Counted from the stretch's first letter, positions 1 through 9,195 are shown. The stretch: 64,000 nucleotides of DNA from Paenibacillus hunanensis (GCF_014645615.1 NZ_BMMB01000002.1:186001-250000); one strand, 5' to 3'. Notes: generated by a model from the letters alone, not told the origin. Numbers and translations: made by a program.

Positions 1-71
1 TGATATAGCCACTTATATAGCCCCCTGTTATTATTCATACTTCTCATTAAAAGCCATTCAAAAGCACAGGG

Positions 72-120
72 TTGACTTTAAAATTCAATTGTTTTAAGAT
101 TTACCTAACGACCGTTAGGT
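72..120 (+). promoter_or_regulatory. SigA promoter with TetR operator
   Basis: The -35 TTGACT (72-77) and -10 TAAGAT (95-100) are separated by 17 bp. Directly downstream, 103-120 is a perfect 18-bp dyad, ACCTAACG and CGTTAGGT around AC, covering the expected transcription start. It lies 11 bp before the TetR gene. Autorepression that also controls the two efflux genes is inferred from this position. Confidence 0.8.
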
Positions 121-131
121 AGGTGTGAATA

Positions 132-719
132 ATGAATGTAAAACAGCAGTTGCTACAGATTGGACTTTCCCATTTTGCTCGTGATGGTTATGAAGGAGCT
201 TCACTCGCCAAGATCGCAACCGAAGCAGGCATCAAAAAGCCATCGATCTATGCGCATTTTAATAGCAAAGCAGACCTGTTCATGAAGGTGCTTCATCGTG
301 CTTCGCGTGTGCAACAGCATTCGCTCAAGCGTTATATGCTGGCGCATCATCACCATACGCTGGAGTATAAGCTACATGGATTGCTGGAGCATATGCAGGA
401 GCTATATCGCTCTGATGATACGATCAAGTTCGTGATGCGCATGTCCTTCTTCCCACCCAAGGAGCTGGAGCATGAAGTGATGCCGCTCATCTATCACATG
501 CTGGATACGATGGAAAATCAACTGGTGCGACTATTTGAACATAATCTGCATAAGGAAAATTTAAATTGCTCCGTATCGGCTATGCAAGCGGCGCGAGCTT
601 ATCTAACCTGTGCGGATGGTATTTTGCTGGAGGTTTTGTATGGTCAGGAGCAGCGCTCAGTCCAGCGACTGGATGCGACCTGGCCGATCTATTGGAATGG
701 AATTATTGGAAAGGGGTAA
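132..719 (+). CDS. TetR family regulator of SMR efflux pair
   Basis: A 195-residue protein with an N-terminal TetR helix-turn-helix (about residues 5-50, including GASLAKIATEAGIKKPSIYAH) followed by a helical ligand-binding domain. The gene sits immediately before two SMR efflux genes; the next gene's ribosome binding site overlaps its stop codon. A perfect dyad covers its own promoter, so the likely role is a drug-responsive autorepressor of the operon. The arrangement resembles the yvdT-yvdS-yvdR cluster of Bacillus subtilis. The ligand cannot be deduced. Confidence 0.88.
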   Translation: MNVKQQLLQIGLSHFARDGYEGASLAKIATEAGIKKPSIYAHFNSKADLFMKVLHRASRVQQHSLKRYMLAHHHHTLEYKLHGLLEHMQELYRSDDTIKFVMRMSFFPPKELEHEVMPLIYHMLDTMENQLVRLFEHNLHKENLNCSVSAMQAARAYLTCADGILLEVLYGQEQRSVQRLDATWPIYWNGIIGKG

Positions 720-725
720 CACCGT

Positions 726-1106
726 ATGAATCGCAATTGGCTTTATGTATTTATTGGCGGACTGATTGAGGTTGTGTGGGTATCCGGGCTGAAGCATGCC
801 GCTACAGCTGGAGAATGGACATTAACCGCTATAGGTATCGCGTTTAGCTTTTATCTGATTATTCAGGCATCGCGTCGTCTGCCTGTTGGCACGGTCTATG
901 CTGTTTTTACTGGACTTGGTACAGGAGGTACGGTCGCGGCAGAGATGATTATTTTCGGCGAACCGATCCAGTGGACGAAGATTGCACTTATTTTACTATT
1001 ACTCGCTGGTGTAATCGGCTTGAAGCTTGTTACGGATAAGGATCACAAAGCAGAAGCGAAGACAAAAGCAAACACAAAGGCAGGTGAAGCATCATGTACT
1101 GGCTGA
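726..1106 (+). CDS. SMR family efflux subunit A
   Basis: A 126-residue four-helix membrane protein of the small multidrug resistance family. It carries the conserved membrane Glu in helix 1 ([15 protein letters not shown]) and the [15 protein letters not shown] segment of helix 3. The C-terminus has a Lys/Ala-rich tail (residues about 108-122) absent from the partner. The ribosome binding site AAAGGGG overlaps the TetR stop. It overlaps the next SMR gene by 13 bp, which is typical of obligate heterodimers such as YkkCD or EbrAB. Expected function: proton-coupled export of cationic compounds, possibly guanidinium-like, in the cytoplasmic membrane. Confidence 0.88.
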   Translation: MNRNWLYVFIGGLIEVVWVSGLKHAATAGEWTLTAIGIAFSFYLIIQASRRLPVGTVYAVFTGLGTGGTVAAEMIIFGEPIQWTKIALILLLLAGVIGLKLVTDKDHKAEAKTKANTKAGEASCTG

Positions 1107-1408
1107 GTCTTGTGATTGCTGGCGCATTTGAAGTATTCGGCGTCATCTCGATGAATCGAATTATTCGGCAGCGCTCATTCCTTAATCTGTTCATGATGGT
1201 GATCGCGTTTGTCGGAAGCTTTTCCTTCCTGACGATTGCCATGAATGGCATTTCGATGGGAACCGCTTATGCAGTATGGACAGGAATCGGAACAGTCGGT
1301 GGCGCATTGGTGGGCATGCTCATGTATAATGAAGCAAGAAGCGGATTGCGCATCCTGTTCATCGCGATGATTATTACGTCCGCAGTGGGCTTGAAGCTTA
1401 TTGCGTGA
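1094..1408 (+). CDS. SMR family efflux subunit B
   Basis: A 104-residue four-helix SMR protein with the helix 1 Glu ([16 protein letters not shown]) and the helix 3 signature [17 protein letters not shown]. Its length matches the family norm. It starts inside the previous gene, implying translational coupling and a heterodimeric antiporter with opposite membrane topology. It is under the same TetR dyad. An imperfect hairpin (1418-1443) without a clear T-tract follows. Confidence 0.88.
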   Translation: MYWLSLVIAGAFEVFGVISMNRIIRQRSFLNLFMMVIAFVGSFSFLTIAMNGISMGTAYAVWTGIGTVGGALVGMLMYNEARSGLRILFIAMIITSAVGLKLIA

Positions 1409-1501
1409 CGATCCGTCTGTCGTTTACTTATACAAACGGCAGCATAGATGAAGTAAACGCCAATCCAGCAATGACTTTCGCAGGTTGAAGGAGTAGTTGG
1501 C

Positions 1502-2455
1502 ATGATTACGACAGTAACACTGAATACGGCACTTGATGTTATTTATCAGGTGCCTTCCCTGCGTCCAAATACCGTTCATCGTATTGAGGATGCGATTACA
1601 CTACCAGGCGGCAAGGGCGTGAACGCCGCACGCATCATCCAACAATTAGGTGAGCCCGTTACGGCTACCGGGCTGATCGCCGGGCATAATGGACGCAAGC
1701 TGGTGTCCTTATTGCGGCAGGAGCAGGTCGGTTGCCGATTTACCGAAGCAGAGGGCGAGACCAGGCTCGCGATTACCGTTCTCGATCAAAGCCGCCGCAC
1801 ACAAACCGAGCTGATCGAGCAAGCTCCAACGGTTACGGCTGAACAGCTGGATCTGCTGGAGCAAACCGTTGCGGAGCTGGCAGCCTGCTCTAGCTGGGTG
1901 CTTTTCTCCGGTAGTCTGCCCCAGCATTGTCCACCTGATGTGTATGTACGACTGATCGAAATTGCACGTCGCAATGGAGCAGGCACCGCGCTCGATAGTA
2001 GCGGTGAAGCATTGATGCACGGTATGAAAGCAGCACCGTATATGGTAAAGCCGAATGAGCAGGAGGCCTGTGAATGGGCAGGTATCGCACTGGATAGCAG
2101 TAATCGACAGGAACGTCTGCATCAGGCGCTCACCGCGATGATGGATCATGGTATCGAGCTACCCGTGATCTCGCTTGGCGCGGAAGGTGCGATTGCAGCG
2201 GAACGCTCCACCGGCTCCTTTTACCAGATTCGTGTGCCGCGTCTATCTATTCGCAGTGCACTCGGTAGTGGAGATGCGATGATGGCAGGCATGATCGTCT
2301 CTGCCAGTCGTGGGGGTTCGACCCGTGCGATGCTACGACTGGGTACGGCATGTGGCAGTGCATGTGCATTGCAGCCTGCCGCTGGCTGGATCGATAAAGA
2401 TGATGTGATGCAGATCGGTAATGCTATTCAGATCGAACAATCCCCTGTAGCCTGA
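1502..2455 (+). CDS. PfkB family sugar-phosphate kinase (1-phosphofructokinase/tagatose-6-P kinase type)
   Basis: A 317-residue ribokinase-like enzyme of the FruK/LacC branch. It starts with the ITTVTLNTALD strand typical of 1-phosphofructokinases, has the N-terminal signature LPGGKGVNAARI (about 34-45) and the C-terminal catalytic motif SALGSGDAMMAGM containing the catalytic Asp. The ribosome binding site GAAGGAG precedes ATG by 8 nt. It stands alone, without fruA or fruR next to it, so the substrate (fructose-1-P, tagatose-6-P or another phosphosugar) is open. It may partly read through from the SMR operon 93 bp upstream. Confidence 0.85.
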   Translation: MITTVTLNTALDVIYQVPSLRPNTVHRIEDAITLPGGKGVNAARIIQQLGEPVTATGLIAGHNGRKLVSLLRQEQVGCRFTEAEGETRLAITVLDQSRRTQTELIEQAPTVTAEQLDLLEQTVAELAACSSWVLFSGSLPQHCPPDVYVRLIEIARRNGAGTALDSSGEALMHGMKAAPYMVKPNEQEACEWAGIALDSSNRQERLHQALTAMMDHGIELPVISLGAEGAIAAERSTGSFYQIRVPRLSIRSALGSGDAMMAGMIVSASRGGSTRAMLRLGTACGSACALQPAAGWIDKDDVMQIGNAIQIEQSPVA

Positions 2456-2470
2456 GGCTCAGGGGATTGT
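2437..2470. terminator. Hairpin between convergent genes
   Basis: ACAATCCCCTG (2437-2447) pairs perfectly with CAGGGGATTGT (2460-2470) around a 12-nt loop spanning the stop codons of both converging genes. No long T-tract follows on either strand, so termination is plausible but not certain. Confidence 0.45.
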
Positions 2471-2665
2471 TGTTGTGGTTCGTGCTGCAAAGCGTACGTC
2501 CATAAAAATCTCACCGGTTTGCTGATCGCTAACGACAAAATTAATCTCCTGCGGGACCAGTTCCTTTAGCGCATACTGTCTTGCCCAATCGAGCGAAGGG
2601 AATTCCCTCGTCCGATCACATGATCTGACGATGATCTTTGGCAGTATCTCCCTGTAGTGGCTCAA
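2459..2665 (-). CDS. Small hypothetical protein with TTG start
   Basis: A 68-residue protein of unknown function, beginning SHYREILPKIIVRSCDRTRE. No ATG is available, but a textbook AAAGGAGG lies 8 nt before a TTG codon, so this is very probably a real gene. The pattern of alternating strands and a central helix (LDWARQYALKEL) suggests a small soluble alpha/beta protein. I do not recognise the family. It converges on the PfkB gene. Confidence 0.6.
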   Translation of the reverse strand: MSHYREILPKIIVRSCDRTREFPSLDWARQYALKELVPQEINFVVSDQQTGEIFMDVRFAARTTTTIP

Positions 2666-3065
2666 GGTGCAAACCTCCTTTATTACTCCATTAGACTATT
2701 TATGCTAAATTGAATCCGCTTACAAATAATTTTGTAACGATTTGCAGAATTATTTATATTCATACAGTAAATTATTATGTTTGGGATTATTAGAAGCTTA
2801 GAACGAGCAGGCACATGAAGTTCTCTTGCTCGCTGCGCTGGCTAACCAAGTTGCTCATACATAAGAAGCGCTCGATGACTATCTTCATGATCGAGCGCTT
2901 CCTTATCATCGTATAGCTTGCTTATATTGGATGATTGTATAGCTTGTCTATATTGGTTGAAAAATCGAATGCACGAACACGATCGATTGTTGCTCTTATA
3001 CGTGCCAGGATCATAATTGAATATGAACATTCATGTACTCATCCATGTCTGCTAAAAGCCTACTC
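2666..3065. other. Intergenic region with hairpin and short direct repeats
   Basis: A 12-bp perfect stem, GAAGCGCTCGAT (2865-2876) with ATCGAGCGCTTC (2890-2901), lies about 165 bp downstream of the TorD-like gene and could act as its terminator, though no T-tract is evident. Next to it is an imperfect 19-bp direct repeat (2912-2930 and 2938-2956). A 62-codon frame here lacks a ribosome binding site and was not called. Confidence 0.4.
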
Positions 3066-3734
3066 TCACGCATGCTCATGCAGCTGAACAGCATACTGCC
3101 GCAGATCGTCCATATCCTGGCGCAAATAATCGTACAACATCGTGCCCCATTGCTGATAAAGTGAACCCGGTGCAGTCTCAGCAAGCCATGTCCCCATCTT
3201 ATCTGTCCAGACGAGCAGATAATGCTCGATAAAATCAAGCTGCGCCTGAATGACCGCCGCCTGCTCTAATGGACGCTCCTCACTCTCTGCCAGACGCTCT
3301 GCTAGCAGAGACATGAATTCCAGCTCGATTCCAATATGATCATCCGACTCATGCTCCATCTTTTTAAAAGCAATACCTGCGCGTGCATAGACCGAATTCA
3401 AGATTGCCTCGTATCCACAGCGTTCCTGCCCACCACATACATAATGCGCAGCACGCAGATGCTCTTCCCTCTGATCTGCGCTCAGCAGCCGTTCATATGC
3501 TGTCGCATGGTCTGTCGCCGACTGAATAATTGTAGCGAGTGGTGTCTGTTCCAGTTCAGACAGCAGGGAATACGAGCGAGCAGACAGCTGCCGAATGCGT
3601 CCGGCATCCCGGCGCCATTCGATCAGCTTGGACAGGGTTGGCTTGCGCTGTAGCATTTCACTTAACAAACGATACGTGATTACCCGACTGTACAACCAAT
3701 CGATGCTCATTTTCACTTCCGTATTCACTGCCAT
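3066..3734 (-). CDS. TorD/DmsD-like molybdoenzyme chaperone
   Basis: A 222-residue all-helical protein. The segment with ELEFMSLLAERLAE and the later Q..FIEHYLLVWTDK stretch match the TorD/NarJ family of cytoplasmic chaperones that assist insertion of the molybdenum cofactor. The start was set at the ATG at 3734, which has AAGGAG 10 nt upstream; an in-frame ATG 12 codons earlier lies upstream of this site. It is downstream of mobA on the same strand with a 213-bp gap, supporting a role in molybdoenzyme maturation. No molybdoenzyme gene is in the window, so the client is unknown. Confidence 0.75.
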   Translation of the reverse strand: MAVNTEVKMSIDWLYSRVITYRLLSEMLQRKPTLSKLIEWRRDAGRIRQLSARSYSLLSELEQTPLATIIQSATDHATAYERLLSADQREEHLRAAHYVCGGQERCGYEAILNSVYARAGIAFKKMEHESDDHIGIELEFMSLLAERLAESEERPLEQAAVIQAQLDFIEHYLLVWTDKMGTWLAETAPGSLYQQWGTMLYDYLRQDMDDLRQYAVQLHEHA

Positions 3735-3930
3735 CTGAAATACACTCCTTGTGATTTTATTCACTACCATAATGATGGATGTGCGTTATGATAGTAATCA
3801 GCTTGATAAATAATACTTATCATACTGCCTGATCCAACTGTATTGCGTGGTTGTGTTTTTGCTTACTTATATTGTAACCGATATCACAAGCGATATGGGC
3901 ATTTTGCCTATACGTTCATAAAATGGTCAT

Positions 3931-3963
3931 AATGCCCGGCAGATCGCTTAATTGCCGGGCATT
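3931..3963 (-). terminator. Hairpin at the 3' end of mobA
   Basis: An 11-bp perfect stem, AATGCCCGGCA with TGCCGGGCATT, overlaps the mobA stop codon. The T-rich run is stronger on the plus side (TTTCTTTT); on the mobA side the following bases are only moderately T-rich. It would separate mobA from torD. Confidence 0.5.
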
Positions 3964-4616
3964 TCTTTTAAAATATGCATCCGTCTTGCTTGCTCATAGG
4001 CTTCTGGATCATTCATGTTGTAGAGGCACCATGGCGTAATATCGCAGGATTCTAGGAATTCATCCTGACTATCAGGCAATTGTCCTTCTAGCGGTATTTC
4101 TCCCAGATTATGCTGCTCCACCCAATTCATCACTTTAAGCTGTTTGTGCTCCAATGCGTTCTTGAGTGCTGGCATTGCTGTGCGATGATAGACCGCATAC
4201 AGCGGATGCATACGATCCTGATACGTAGGTACTACAGCCTGACTGAGCGGAATTCCAATTCCATCTCCATGCATGTCAATCGCTATTTCCAACATATTGC
4301 GCATTAAATCCACACTGCTAAATGGCATATCACAAGCTGCGACGAGATACCACTCTGCTTTGATATGCTTCATTCCGGCATAGATGCCTGCTAAAGGTCC
4401 ATATCCTGGGTACTCATCGGCAGCTACTGGCAAATTCAGAAATCGATAATCGCCCTCATTCGCTACCGCCAGACAGACATCAGGTGTGCATTGCAGTAAT
4501 GTATCTGCCACACGCTGAATGACGGGCTTGCCGCCGATATCCAGCATCGCCTTATCCCTACCCATGCGGCTAGATTGCCCACCAGCCAGCAGAATCCCTG
4601 CTATCTTCTGCTTCAT
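3948..4616 (-). CDS. mobA: Molybdenum cofactor guanylyltransferase MobA
   Basis: A 222-residue nucleotidyltransferase that attaches GMP to molybdopterin to form the guanine dinucleotide cofactor. It shows the GTP-binding N-terminal motif GILLAGGQSSRMGRDKAML (residues 7-25), the LAGIYAGM loop, the metal-binding AACDMPF segment, and the C-terminal YNMNDPEAYE motif matching the usual N-x-N-x-P-E-D pattern. AGGAGG precedes the ATG by 8 nt. The neighbouring TorD-like chaperone gives a consistent molybdoenzyme-assembly context, although moa, moe and a reductase are not here. Confidence 0.9.
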   Translation of the reverse strand: MKQKIAGILLAGGQSSRMGRDKAMLDIGGKPVIQRVADTLLQCTPDVCLAVANEGDYRFLNLPVAADEYPGYGPLAGIYAGMKHIKAEWYLVAACDMPFSSVDLMRNMLEIAIDMHGDGIGIPLSQAVVPTYQDRMHPLYAVYHRTAMPALKNALEHKQLKVMNWVEQHNLGEIPLEGQLPDSQDEFLESCDITPWCLYNMNDPEAYEQARRMHILKEMPGN

Positions 4617-4941
4617 ATGTCTTCCTCCTCTCGAGATAAGATGCTTCCATCATCTCGGTTATGTTGTATGTACGCTTCTCTCTTTAATACTTTGATCTTG
4701 AATACATTCCCTGTATGTATAGGTATGTCTGTTTCTACTTCTAGCCCCTCACCTGTTCATTATACATACAGCACCATCCTATAGTCCAAAATGAAGGACG
4801 AAAATGCACACGCTCACAGTTGCTATTTCTTTTGTCACTTCTCCAATCCATAGTTAGGTGAAATTGGCTGGAAATGGTTTGTATCCCCTTTCAACAAATG
4901 ATAAAGTGAACTAAATGTCGCCTTGAAAGGATTGTCGTCTC
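4617..4941. other. Intergenic region between divergent mobA and MFS genes
   Basis: No gene is visible. It must contain the divergent promoters, but no clear -35/-10 pair was assigned. The right end carries the GAAAGGA ribosome binding site (4925-4931) used by the following TTG start. Confidence 0.3.
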
Positions 4942-6141
4942 TTGAGCTCTATACCTTCTAAATCGCCTTTTCTCACCCTTCGCTGGTATACGTTTTTCAT
5001 TTATGGAACGATGGTGATCTTCACCAGCTTCTTTCAGCTTTATTTGCAAGATATCGGCATGAGCCAGAGCGAGATTGGCGCATTGATGGCGATCGGACCC
5101 TTTGTATCGCTATTTGCGAATCCATTCTGGGGCTATCTCGGTGATCGGATGCAAAATGTGCGCTTTGTGCTGCTTACGATGATGATTGGTACACTTGTGC
5201 TCGTACAGATCGTCTTTAATGTGGAAAATTATACGCTTATTTATATTGTGATGACCTGCTTTTTCTTTTTTCAAACACCGATGTTCGCGCAATCGAGTAC
5301 ATTGATTCTGAACTATATCGATGGAACCCCGTATAAATTCGGCGGCTTCCGATTGTATGGCTCGCTCGGATGGGCGCTGACAGCCGTCGTTGCTGGGCCT
5401 GTCATTGATCAGCTGGGCGTACCTCGAATCGGGATTGTGTTTACCGCGCTCCTGCTAGTCGCTATTCTGCTCATGCTCGTATTGCCACCGCAGGAGCGTT
5501 TGTCCGGTGGTGCTGCTCCGATCAACTGGACAACATTAAAGCAGATCGGCAGCAATCTGTATTTTATCGGCTTTATTATACTGGGCGTGCTGGTCGCAAT
5601 TCCCAATATGATGAACAGCACCTTCCTATCGCTGTATGTGATCGAGCTGGGCGGATCGAAAAGTATGGTCGGATGGGCAGTATTCGCTTCGTCTATTTTT
5701 GAAGCCGTACTATTCCTGCTATTCGATCGCTTTCTACGTAAAAAGGTGTCGTTTATGATCGGCTGGCTAGCGATTGTGAGTCTGTTGTTCACGTTCCGCT
5801 GGCTGCTAATGGCAGAAGCAGTGAGTCCAATACAGGTTATTTTCATCCAATTGCTGCATGCCGTGACGTTTGGCGGTTACTTTTACGTTGGAACACAGCT
5901 AACGATGATGTTCGTACCGAATGCGTTCCGCAGTACAGGGCAGGCGCTGTATACGATGACATGGAGTGGTGTCTCGGGCGTGATCGCTGGCTTTCTCGGT
6001 GGGTGGCTATTCCAGAACTTTGGGTCGGAGCAGATGTATCTAGCTGGGGTGGCATTGTCGCTGGTAGGGTCGATTGGTTTTGCATTGATGTGGCTGAATG
6101 TGCGGCGAACAGGGTATCAGCTGCCTGATGAAGAAGGATAA
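4942..6141 (+). CDS. MFS transporter, LacY/HcaT-like (MFS_1_like)
   Basis: A 399-residue, twelve-helix major facilitator. The N-terminal pattern (FFIYGTMVIFTSFFQLYLQDIG, then GALMAIGPFVSLFANPFWGYLGDR) and the central FRLYGSLGWAL are typical of the nucleoside/sugar or phenylpropionate-permease-like MFS branch, as in B. subtilis YwbF-like proteins. The reading frame begins at a TTG codon with GAAAGGA 10 nt upstream; no ATG lies before helix 1. It is monocistronic and ends at a bidirectional terminator. The substrate is unknown. Confidence 0.85.
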   Translation: MSSIPSKSPFLTLRWYTFFIYGTMVIFTSFFQLYLQDIGMSQSEIGALMAIGPFVSLFANPFWGYLGDRMQNVRFVLLTMMIGTLVLVQIVFNVENYTLIYIVMTCFFFFQTPMFAQSSTLILNYIDGTPYKFGGFRLYGSLGWALTAVVAGPVIDQLGVPRIGIVFTALLLVAILLMLVLPPQERLSGGAAPINWTTLKQIGSNLYFIGFIILGVLVAIPNMMNSTFLSLYVIELGGSKSMVGWAVFASSIFEAVLFLLFDRFLRKKVSFMIGWLAIVSLLFTFRWLLMAEAVSPIQVIFIQLLHAVTFGGYFYVGTQLTMMFVPNAFRSTGQALYTMTWSGVSGVIAGFLGGWLFQNFGSEQMYLAGVALSLVGSIGFALMWLNVRRTGYQLPDEEG

Positions 6142-6151
6142 ATGTAAATAA

Positions 6152-6186
6152 AAGGCGCTATCCCCTCAGGGATAACGCCTTTTTGT
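6152..6186. terminator. Bidirectional intrinsic terminator
   Basis: AGGCGCTATCCC pairs with GGGATAACGCCT (one mismatch) around CTCA. T-tracts lie on both sides (TTTTTGTTT on plus, TTTTATTT on minus). It serves the MFS gene and the converging glnS. Confidence 0.85.
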
Positions 6187-6248
6187 TTATCATGAGCGTG
6201 AAAACATCATGCTCACTCGGTTATGCATAGAGATTAATGTTAGATATC

Positions 6249-7949
6249 TTATGCCTTTGGCAATTTGAACGAGCTCTTCATCGATACGACCAGATTGAAA
6301 ACAGGATCGCCTGGCATTGTGTATTTTGGATCAGCGCTGAAATAGCCGTGGCGGAAAAATTGGTAACGATCAAATGCAGCGGTATCTTTCAAGCCTGGCT
6401 CGACGAAGCCATGTACGATTTCGAGCGAGTTGGGATTGATCGAATCCAGGAATGTTTTTTCTGGAATCTCATCTGTACCACCAGCGGTTTCTTCAACCAG
6501 CTCTTCGTCTTCTGCTTTGATCAATGGCTCGTACAGACGGAATTCAGCTGGAACGGCTTGAGAAGCTTCGACCCAGTGAATCGTACCTTTTACTTTACGA
6601 GCATTGAAGTCGCTGCCGCTCTTCGTTTCGATATCATATGTGCAATGAATTTCGACGATATTGCCGTCTTCATCCTTGATAAAGTCATTACATTTAATGA
6701 AGTACGCATGCTTGAGACGAACCTCATTGCCTGGATACAGACGATGATACTTCGGTGGTGGCACTTCCATAAAGTCGTCCTGCTCGATGTAGATTTCACG
6801 TGAGAACGGAATTTGGCGAACACCCATTTCCTCATTCTCCGGATTGTTCTCAGCATCCAGCATTTCCACCTGTCCTTCTGGATAGTTGGTAATGACAACT
6901 TTGAGCGGACGCAGTACACCCATCGTGCGTGGAACCTTCAGCTTCAGATCCTCGCGAACGAAGTGATCCAGCATTTGCAGGTCGATGATGCCCTGACTTT
7001 TCGAAATACCTGTCTCATATACAAAGGAGCGCAGCGCTTCCGGTGTGTAGCCGCGACGTCTTAGACCGGAGATCGTTGGCATACGTGGATCGTCCCAGCC
7101 ATCAACGATATTCTCATCGACGAGCAGCTTGAGCTTACGCTTACTCGTAAGTGTCTGTGCGACATTCAGGCGACCGTATTCATATTGATGCGGCTCCGCA
7201 TCAACTTCACACTCACGGATCACCCAGTCATAAAATGGACGTTGATCCTCGAACTCCACCGTACAGAGAGAGTGCGTGATCTTCTCGTATGCATCCTCCA
7301 ACGGATGAGCGTACGTATACATCGGATAGATGCACCATTTGTTACCTGTATTATGATGCTCCAGATGAGCAATACGATAAATAACCGGATCACGCATATT
7401 GATGTTCGGCGAGCCCATATCCACCTTCGCACGCAGTACCTTTTCCCCGTTACCAAACTTGCCATCACGCATCTGGCGGAATAGCTCCAGATTTTCCTCT
7501 ACACTGCGATCACGATACGGGCTGTTCGTGCCCGGCTCAGTCAGTGTGCCGCGTGTTTCACGGATTTGATCCGCGGTTTGGTCATCTACATAGGCAAGGC
7601 CTTTGTTGATCAGCAGCTCTGCTTTTTCGTACATAAAATCAAAATAGTCGGATGCAAAATATTTGCCTTCCCACTCATAACCGAGCCATTTTACATCTTC
7701 TTCAATGGCACGTACATATTCATCGTCTTCCTTCGCCGGGTTCGTATCGTCAAAACGCAGATGCGTCTTACCACCGAACTCATCTGCCAGCGCAAAGTTC
7801 ACCCAGATTGCTTTGGCATGACCGATATGAAGATAGCCGTTCGGCTCCGGTGGGAAACGGGTCACCACTTTGTTGACCTTACCGGACTTCAGGTCGTCGG
7901 TAATGATTGTTTTAATAAAATTAGAAGGAGTCAAATTCGAGTTCTCCAC
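6249..7949 (-). CDS. glnS: Glutaminyl-tRNA synthetase
   Basis: A 566-residue class I synthetase charging tRNA-Gln. The catalytic domain carries [17 protein letters not shown] (HIGH motif, about residues 31-47) and the KMSKS-equivalent LTSKRKL. The C-terminal half is the GlnRS-type anticodon-binding beta-barrel ([21 protein letters not shown]), separating it from GluRS. The GTG at 7949 was chosen because AAAGG lies 9 nt upstream; an in-frame TTG at 7958 would abut that site. A SigA promoter lies about 45 bp upstream. Most Firmicutes make Gln-tRNA with GatCAB, so a bacterial GlnRS here is lineage-restricted. Confidence 0.96.
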   Translation of the reverse strand: MENSNLTPSNFIKTIITDDLKSGKVNKVVTRFPPEPNGYLHIGHAKAIWVNFALADEFGGKTHLRFDDTNPAKEDDEYVRAIEEDVKWLGYEWEGKYFASDYFDFMYEKAELLINKGLAYVDDQTADQIRETRGTLTEPGTNSPYRDRSVEENLELFRQMRDGKFGNGEKVLRAKVDMGSPNINMRDPVIYRIAHLEHHNTGNKWCIYPMYTYAHPLEDAYEKITHSLCTVEFEDQRPFYDWVIRECEVDAEPHQYEYGRLNVAQTLTSKRKLKLLVDENIVDGWDDPRMPTISGLRRRGYTPEALRSFVYETGISKSQGIIDLQMLDHFVREDLKLKVPRTMGVLRPLKVVITNYPEGQVEMLDAENNPENEEMGVRQIPFSREIYIEQDDFMEVPPPKYHRLYPGNEVRLKHAYFIKCNDFIKDEDGNIVEIHCTYDIETKSGSDFNARKVKGTIHWVEASQAVPAEFRLYEPLIKAEDEELVEETAGGTDEIPEKTFLDSINPNSLEIVHGFVEPGLKDTAAFDRYQFFRHGYFSADPKYTMPGDPVFNLVVSMKSSFKLPKA

Positions 7950-7993
7950 ACCTATCAACCTTTCATCGTTCAGTTTCTGTTGCGAATATATCT

Positions 7994-8021
7994 ATTATAA
8001 CGGTTATACAGGCATAGGCAA
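7994..8021 (-). promoter_or_regulatory. SigA promoter of glnS
   Basis: On the minus strand, -35 TTGCCT (8016-8021) and -10 TATAAT (7994-7999) are 16 bp apart, giving a leader of roughly 40 nt before the GTG start. No T-box was seen in the leader. Confidence 0.65.
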
Positions 8022-8157
8022 GGCAGTTCGCCTCTTCTACCCGATATGATACCGTATACAAGCCGATCAGGACGGGACTTGCGACTTTTGACGACTGATC
8101 TCGAATACGATAGCATAGACAATAAAATGCAAACCTATGCAGGAAGGAGCGTGCTCG

Positions 8158-8415
8158 ATGAAGCCGACGAAGCTACCACGTGAGACACGTGAAACAATGA
8201 TTGCGAACATTCAGCAGTTTTTTGAAATGGAGCGCGGCGAGACGATTGGCGAGCTAGCTGCCGATCAGGTGCTGGACTTTATGATGACGACGATTGGACC
8301 GCATGTGTACAATCAGGCGCTGGCAGATTGCCGTACGCTGGTGAATGAACGAATGGCAGGAATAGAAGAAGATATTTATGCATTGGAGCAGCGTCCTCCT
8401 ATGCGACCTCGTTAA
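8158..8415 (+). CDS. DUF2164 family protein
   Basis: An 85-residue protein matching the DUF2164 pattern: KLPRETRETMIANIQQFFEMERGE, then IGELAADQVLDFMMTTIGPHVYNQAL and a C-terminal helix. Function is unknown. The ATG at 8158 has AAGGAG 9 nt upstream; an in-frame ATG seven codons earlier lies before this site and was rejected. It is followed 90 bp later by an acetyltransferase gene on the same strand. Confidence 0.8.
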   Translation: MKPTKLPRETRETMIANIQQFFEMERGETIGELAADQVLDFMMTTIGPHVYNQALADCRTLVNERMAGIEEDIYALEQRPPMRPR

Positions 8416-8505
8416 TGCTAACATGTACATACAGATGTGGAGCGATTCACGCTATCATCTTGTCGGCACTGGCATATACCTTTACAGAAAGAGAGGACAA
8501 GCTGC

Positions 8506-9054
8506 ATGTTCACTTACATATTGGATGAAGAAACCGAGCTGCGTCCGCTGGAGCCAGCGCATGCACGACATATTTACCAGCTGATCGATCAATCGCGTGC
8601 GCATCTGCGCCAGTGGCTACCCTGGGTCGACTCGACCACCTCACTAAATGCAAGTGAAGACTTTGTACGTGCCAGCCTGACACAGGCGATGGAAAATGGC
8701 GGCTGGAACGCGGGCATCTGGTACAAAGGGCAATTCGCTGGAATTATTGGATTTCATGAGATTAACTGGAATCATCGCTCGGTTGGCATTGGCTACTGGC
8801 TGGGTGAGCGATTTCAGGGCAATGGGCTGATTACGTCTGCCCTGCGTGCGATGCTGGACTATGCGCTCATTGAGCTGAATTTGCATCGGGTAGAGATTCG
8901 CTGTGCGACAGGCAATAAGCGCAGTCGGGCAGTACCGGAGCGGCTTGGTTTTATTTTGGAAGGGATTATTCGGGAGGCGGAGCTGCTGCCAGCAGGTTAT
9001 GTGGATCATGCGGTGTATGGCATGCTGCAGCAGGAATGGAAGCTGAAGCGGTAG
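8506..9054 (+). CDS. GNAT acetyltransferase, RimL/YdaF-like
   Basis: A 182-residue N-acetyltransferase of the RimJ/RimL type. It has the ELRPLEPAHARHIYQLID opening, the W-x-P-W-V motif (LRQWLPWVDS), the core GIGYWLGERFQGNGLITSAL (acetyl-CoA pyrophosphate loop Q/R-x-x-G-x-G/A) and the HRVEIRCATGNKRSRAVPERLGF end of the fold. It closely resembles B. subtilis YdaF, annotated as a ribosomal-protein acetyltransferase. The ATG at 8506 is preceded by GAGAGGA. Likely substrate: an N-terminal amine or small amine. Confidence 0.85.
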   Translation: MFTYILDEETELRPLEPAHARHIYQLIDQSRAHLRQWLPWVDSTTSLNASEDFVRASLTQAMENGGWNAGIWYKGQFAGIIGFHEINWNHRSVGIGYWLGERFQGNGLITSALRAMLDYALIELNLHRVEIRCATGNKRSRAVPERLGFILEGIIREAELLPAGYVDHAVYGMLQQEWKLKR

Positions 9055-9109
9055 GGTGTGCCCCATATTGCTGTTTGTAGCTTATGTGCTTTCGCTTTAT
9101 TTACTCGTG

Positions 9110-9147
9110 CTTCTTCATTCTATCTATACTTCTTCATTCTATCTATA
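9110..9147. repeat. Perfect tandem duplication of a 19-bp unit
   Basis: CTTCTTCATTCTATCTATA occurs at 9110-9128 and again, without any change, at 9129-9147. It lies between the acetyltransferase stop and the terminator. A recent slippage event is likely. Confidence 0.95.
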
Positions 9148-9152
9148 ATGAA

Positions 9153-9195
9153 AACACCACGTTCAGGCGATGAGTCGCTGGAACGTGGTGTTTTT
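9153..9195. terminator. Bidirectional intrinsic terminator
   Basis: AACACCACGTTC (9153-9164) pairs with GAACGTGGTGTT (9181-9192), followed by a T-run on plus and TTTTC on minus. It serves the acetyltransferase and the converging lipoprotein gene. Confidence 0.88.

Noticed and set aside
2842..3030. 62-codon minus-strand frame
   Set aside because: It runs through the hairpin and direct repeats at 2865-2956 and lacks a ribosome binding site.
6237..6803. Long open frame on the plus strand opposite glnS
   Set aside because: Antisense shadow of a certain gene; no ribosome binding site and no recognisable protein features.
7950..8140. T-box or riboswitch in the glnS leader
   Set aside because: The leader from the predicted promoter is only about 40 nt and has no T-box sequence.
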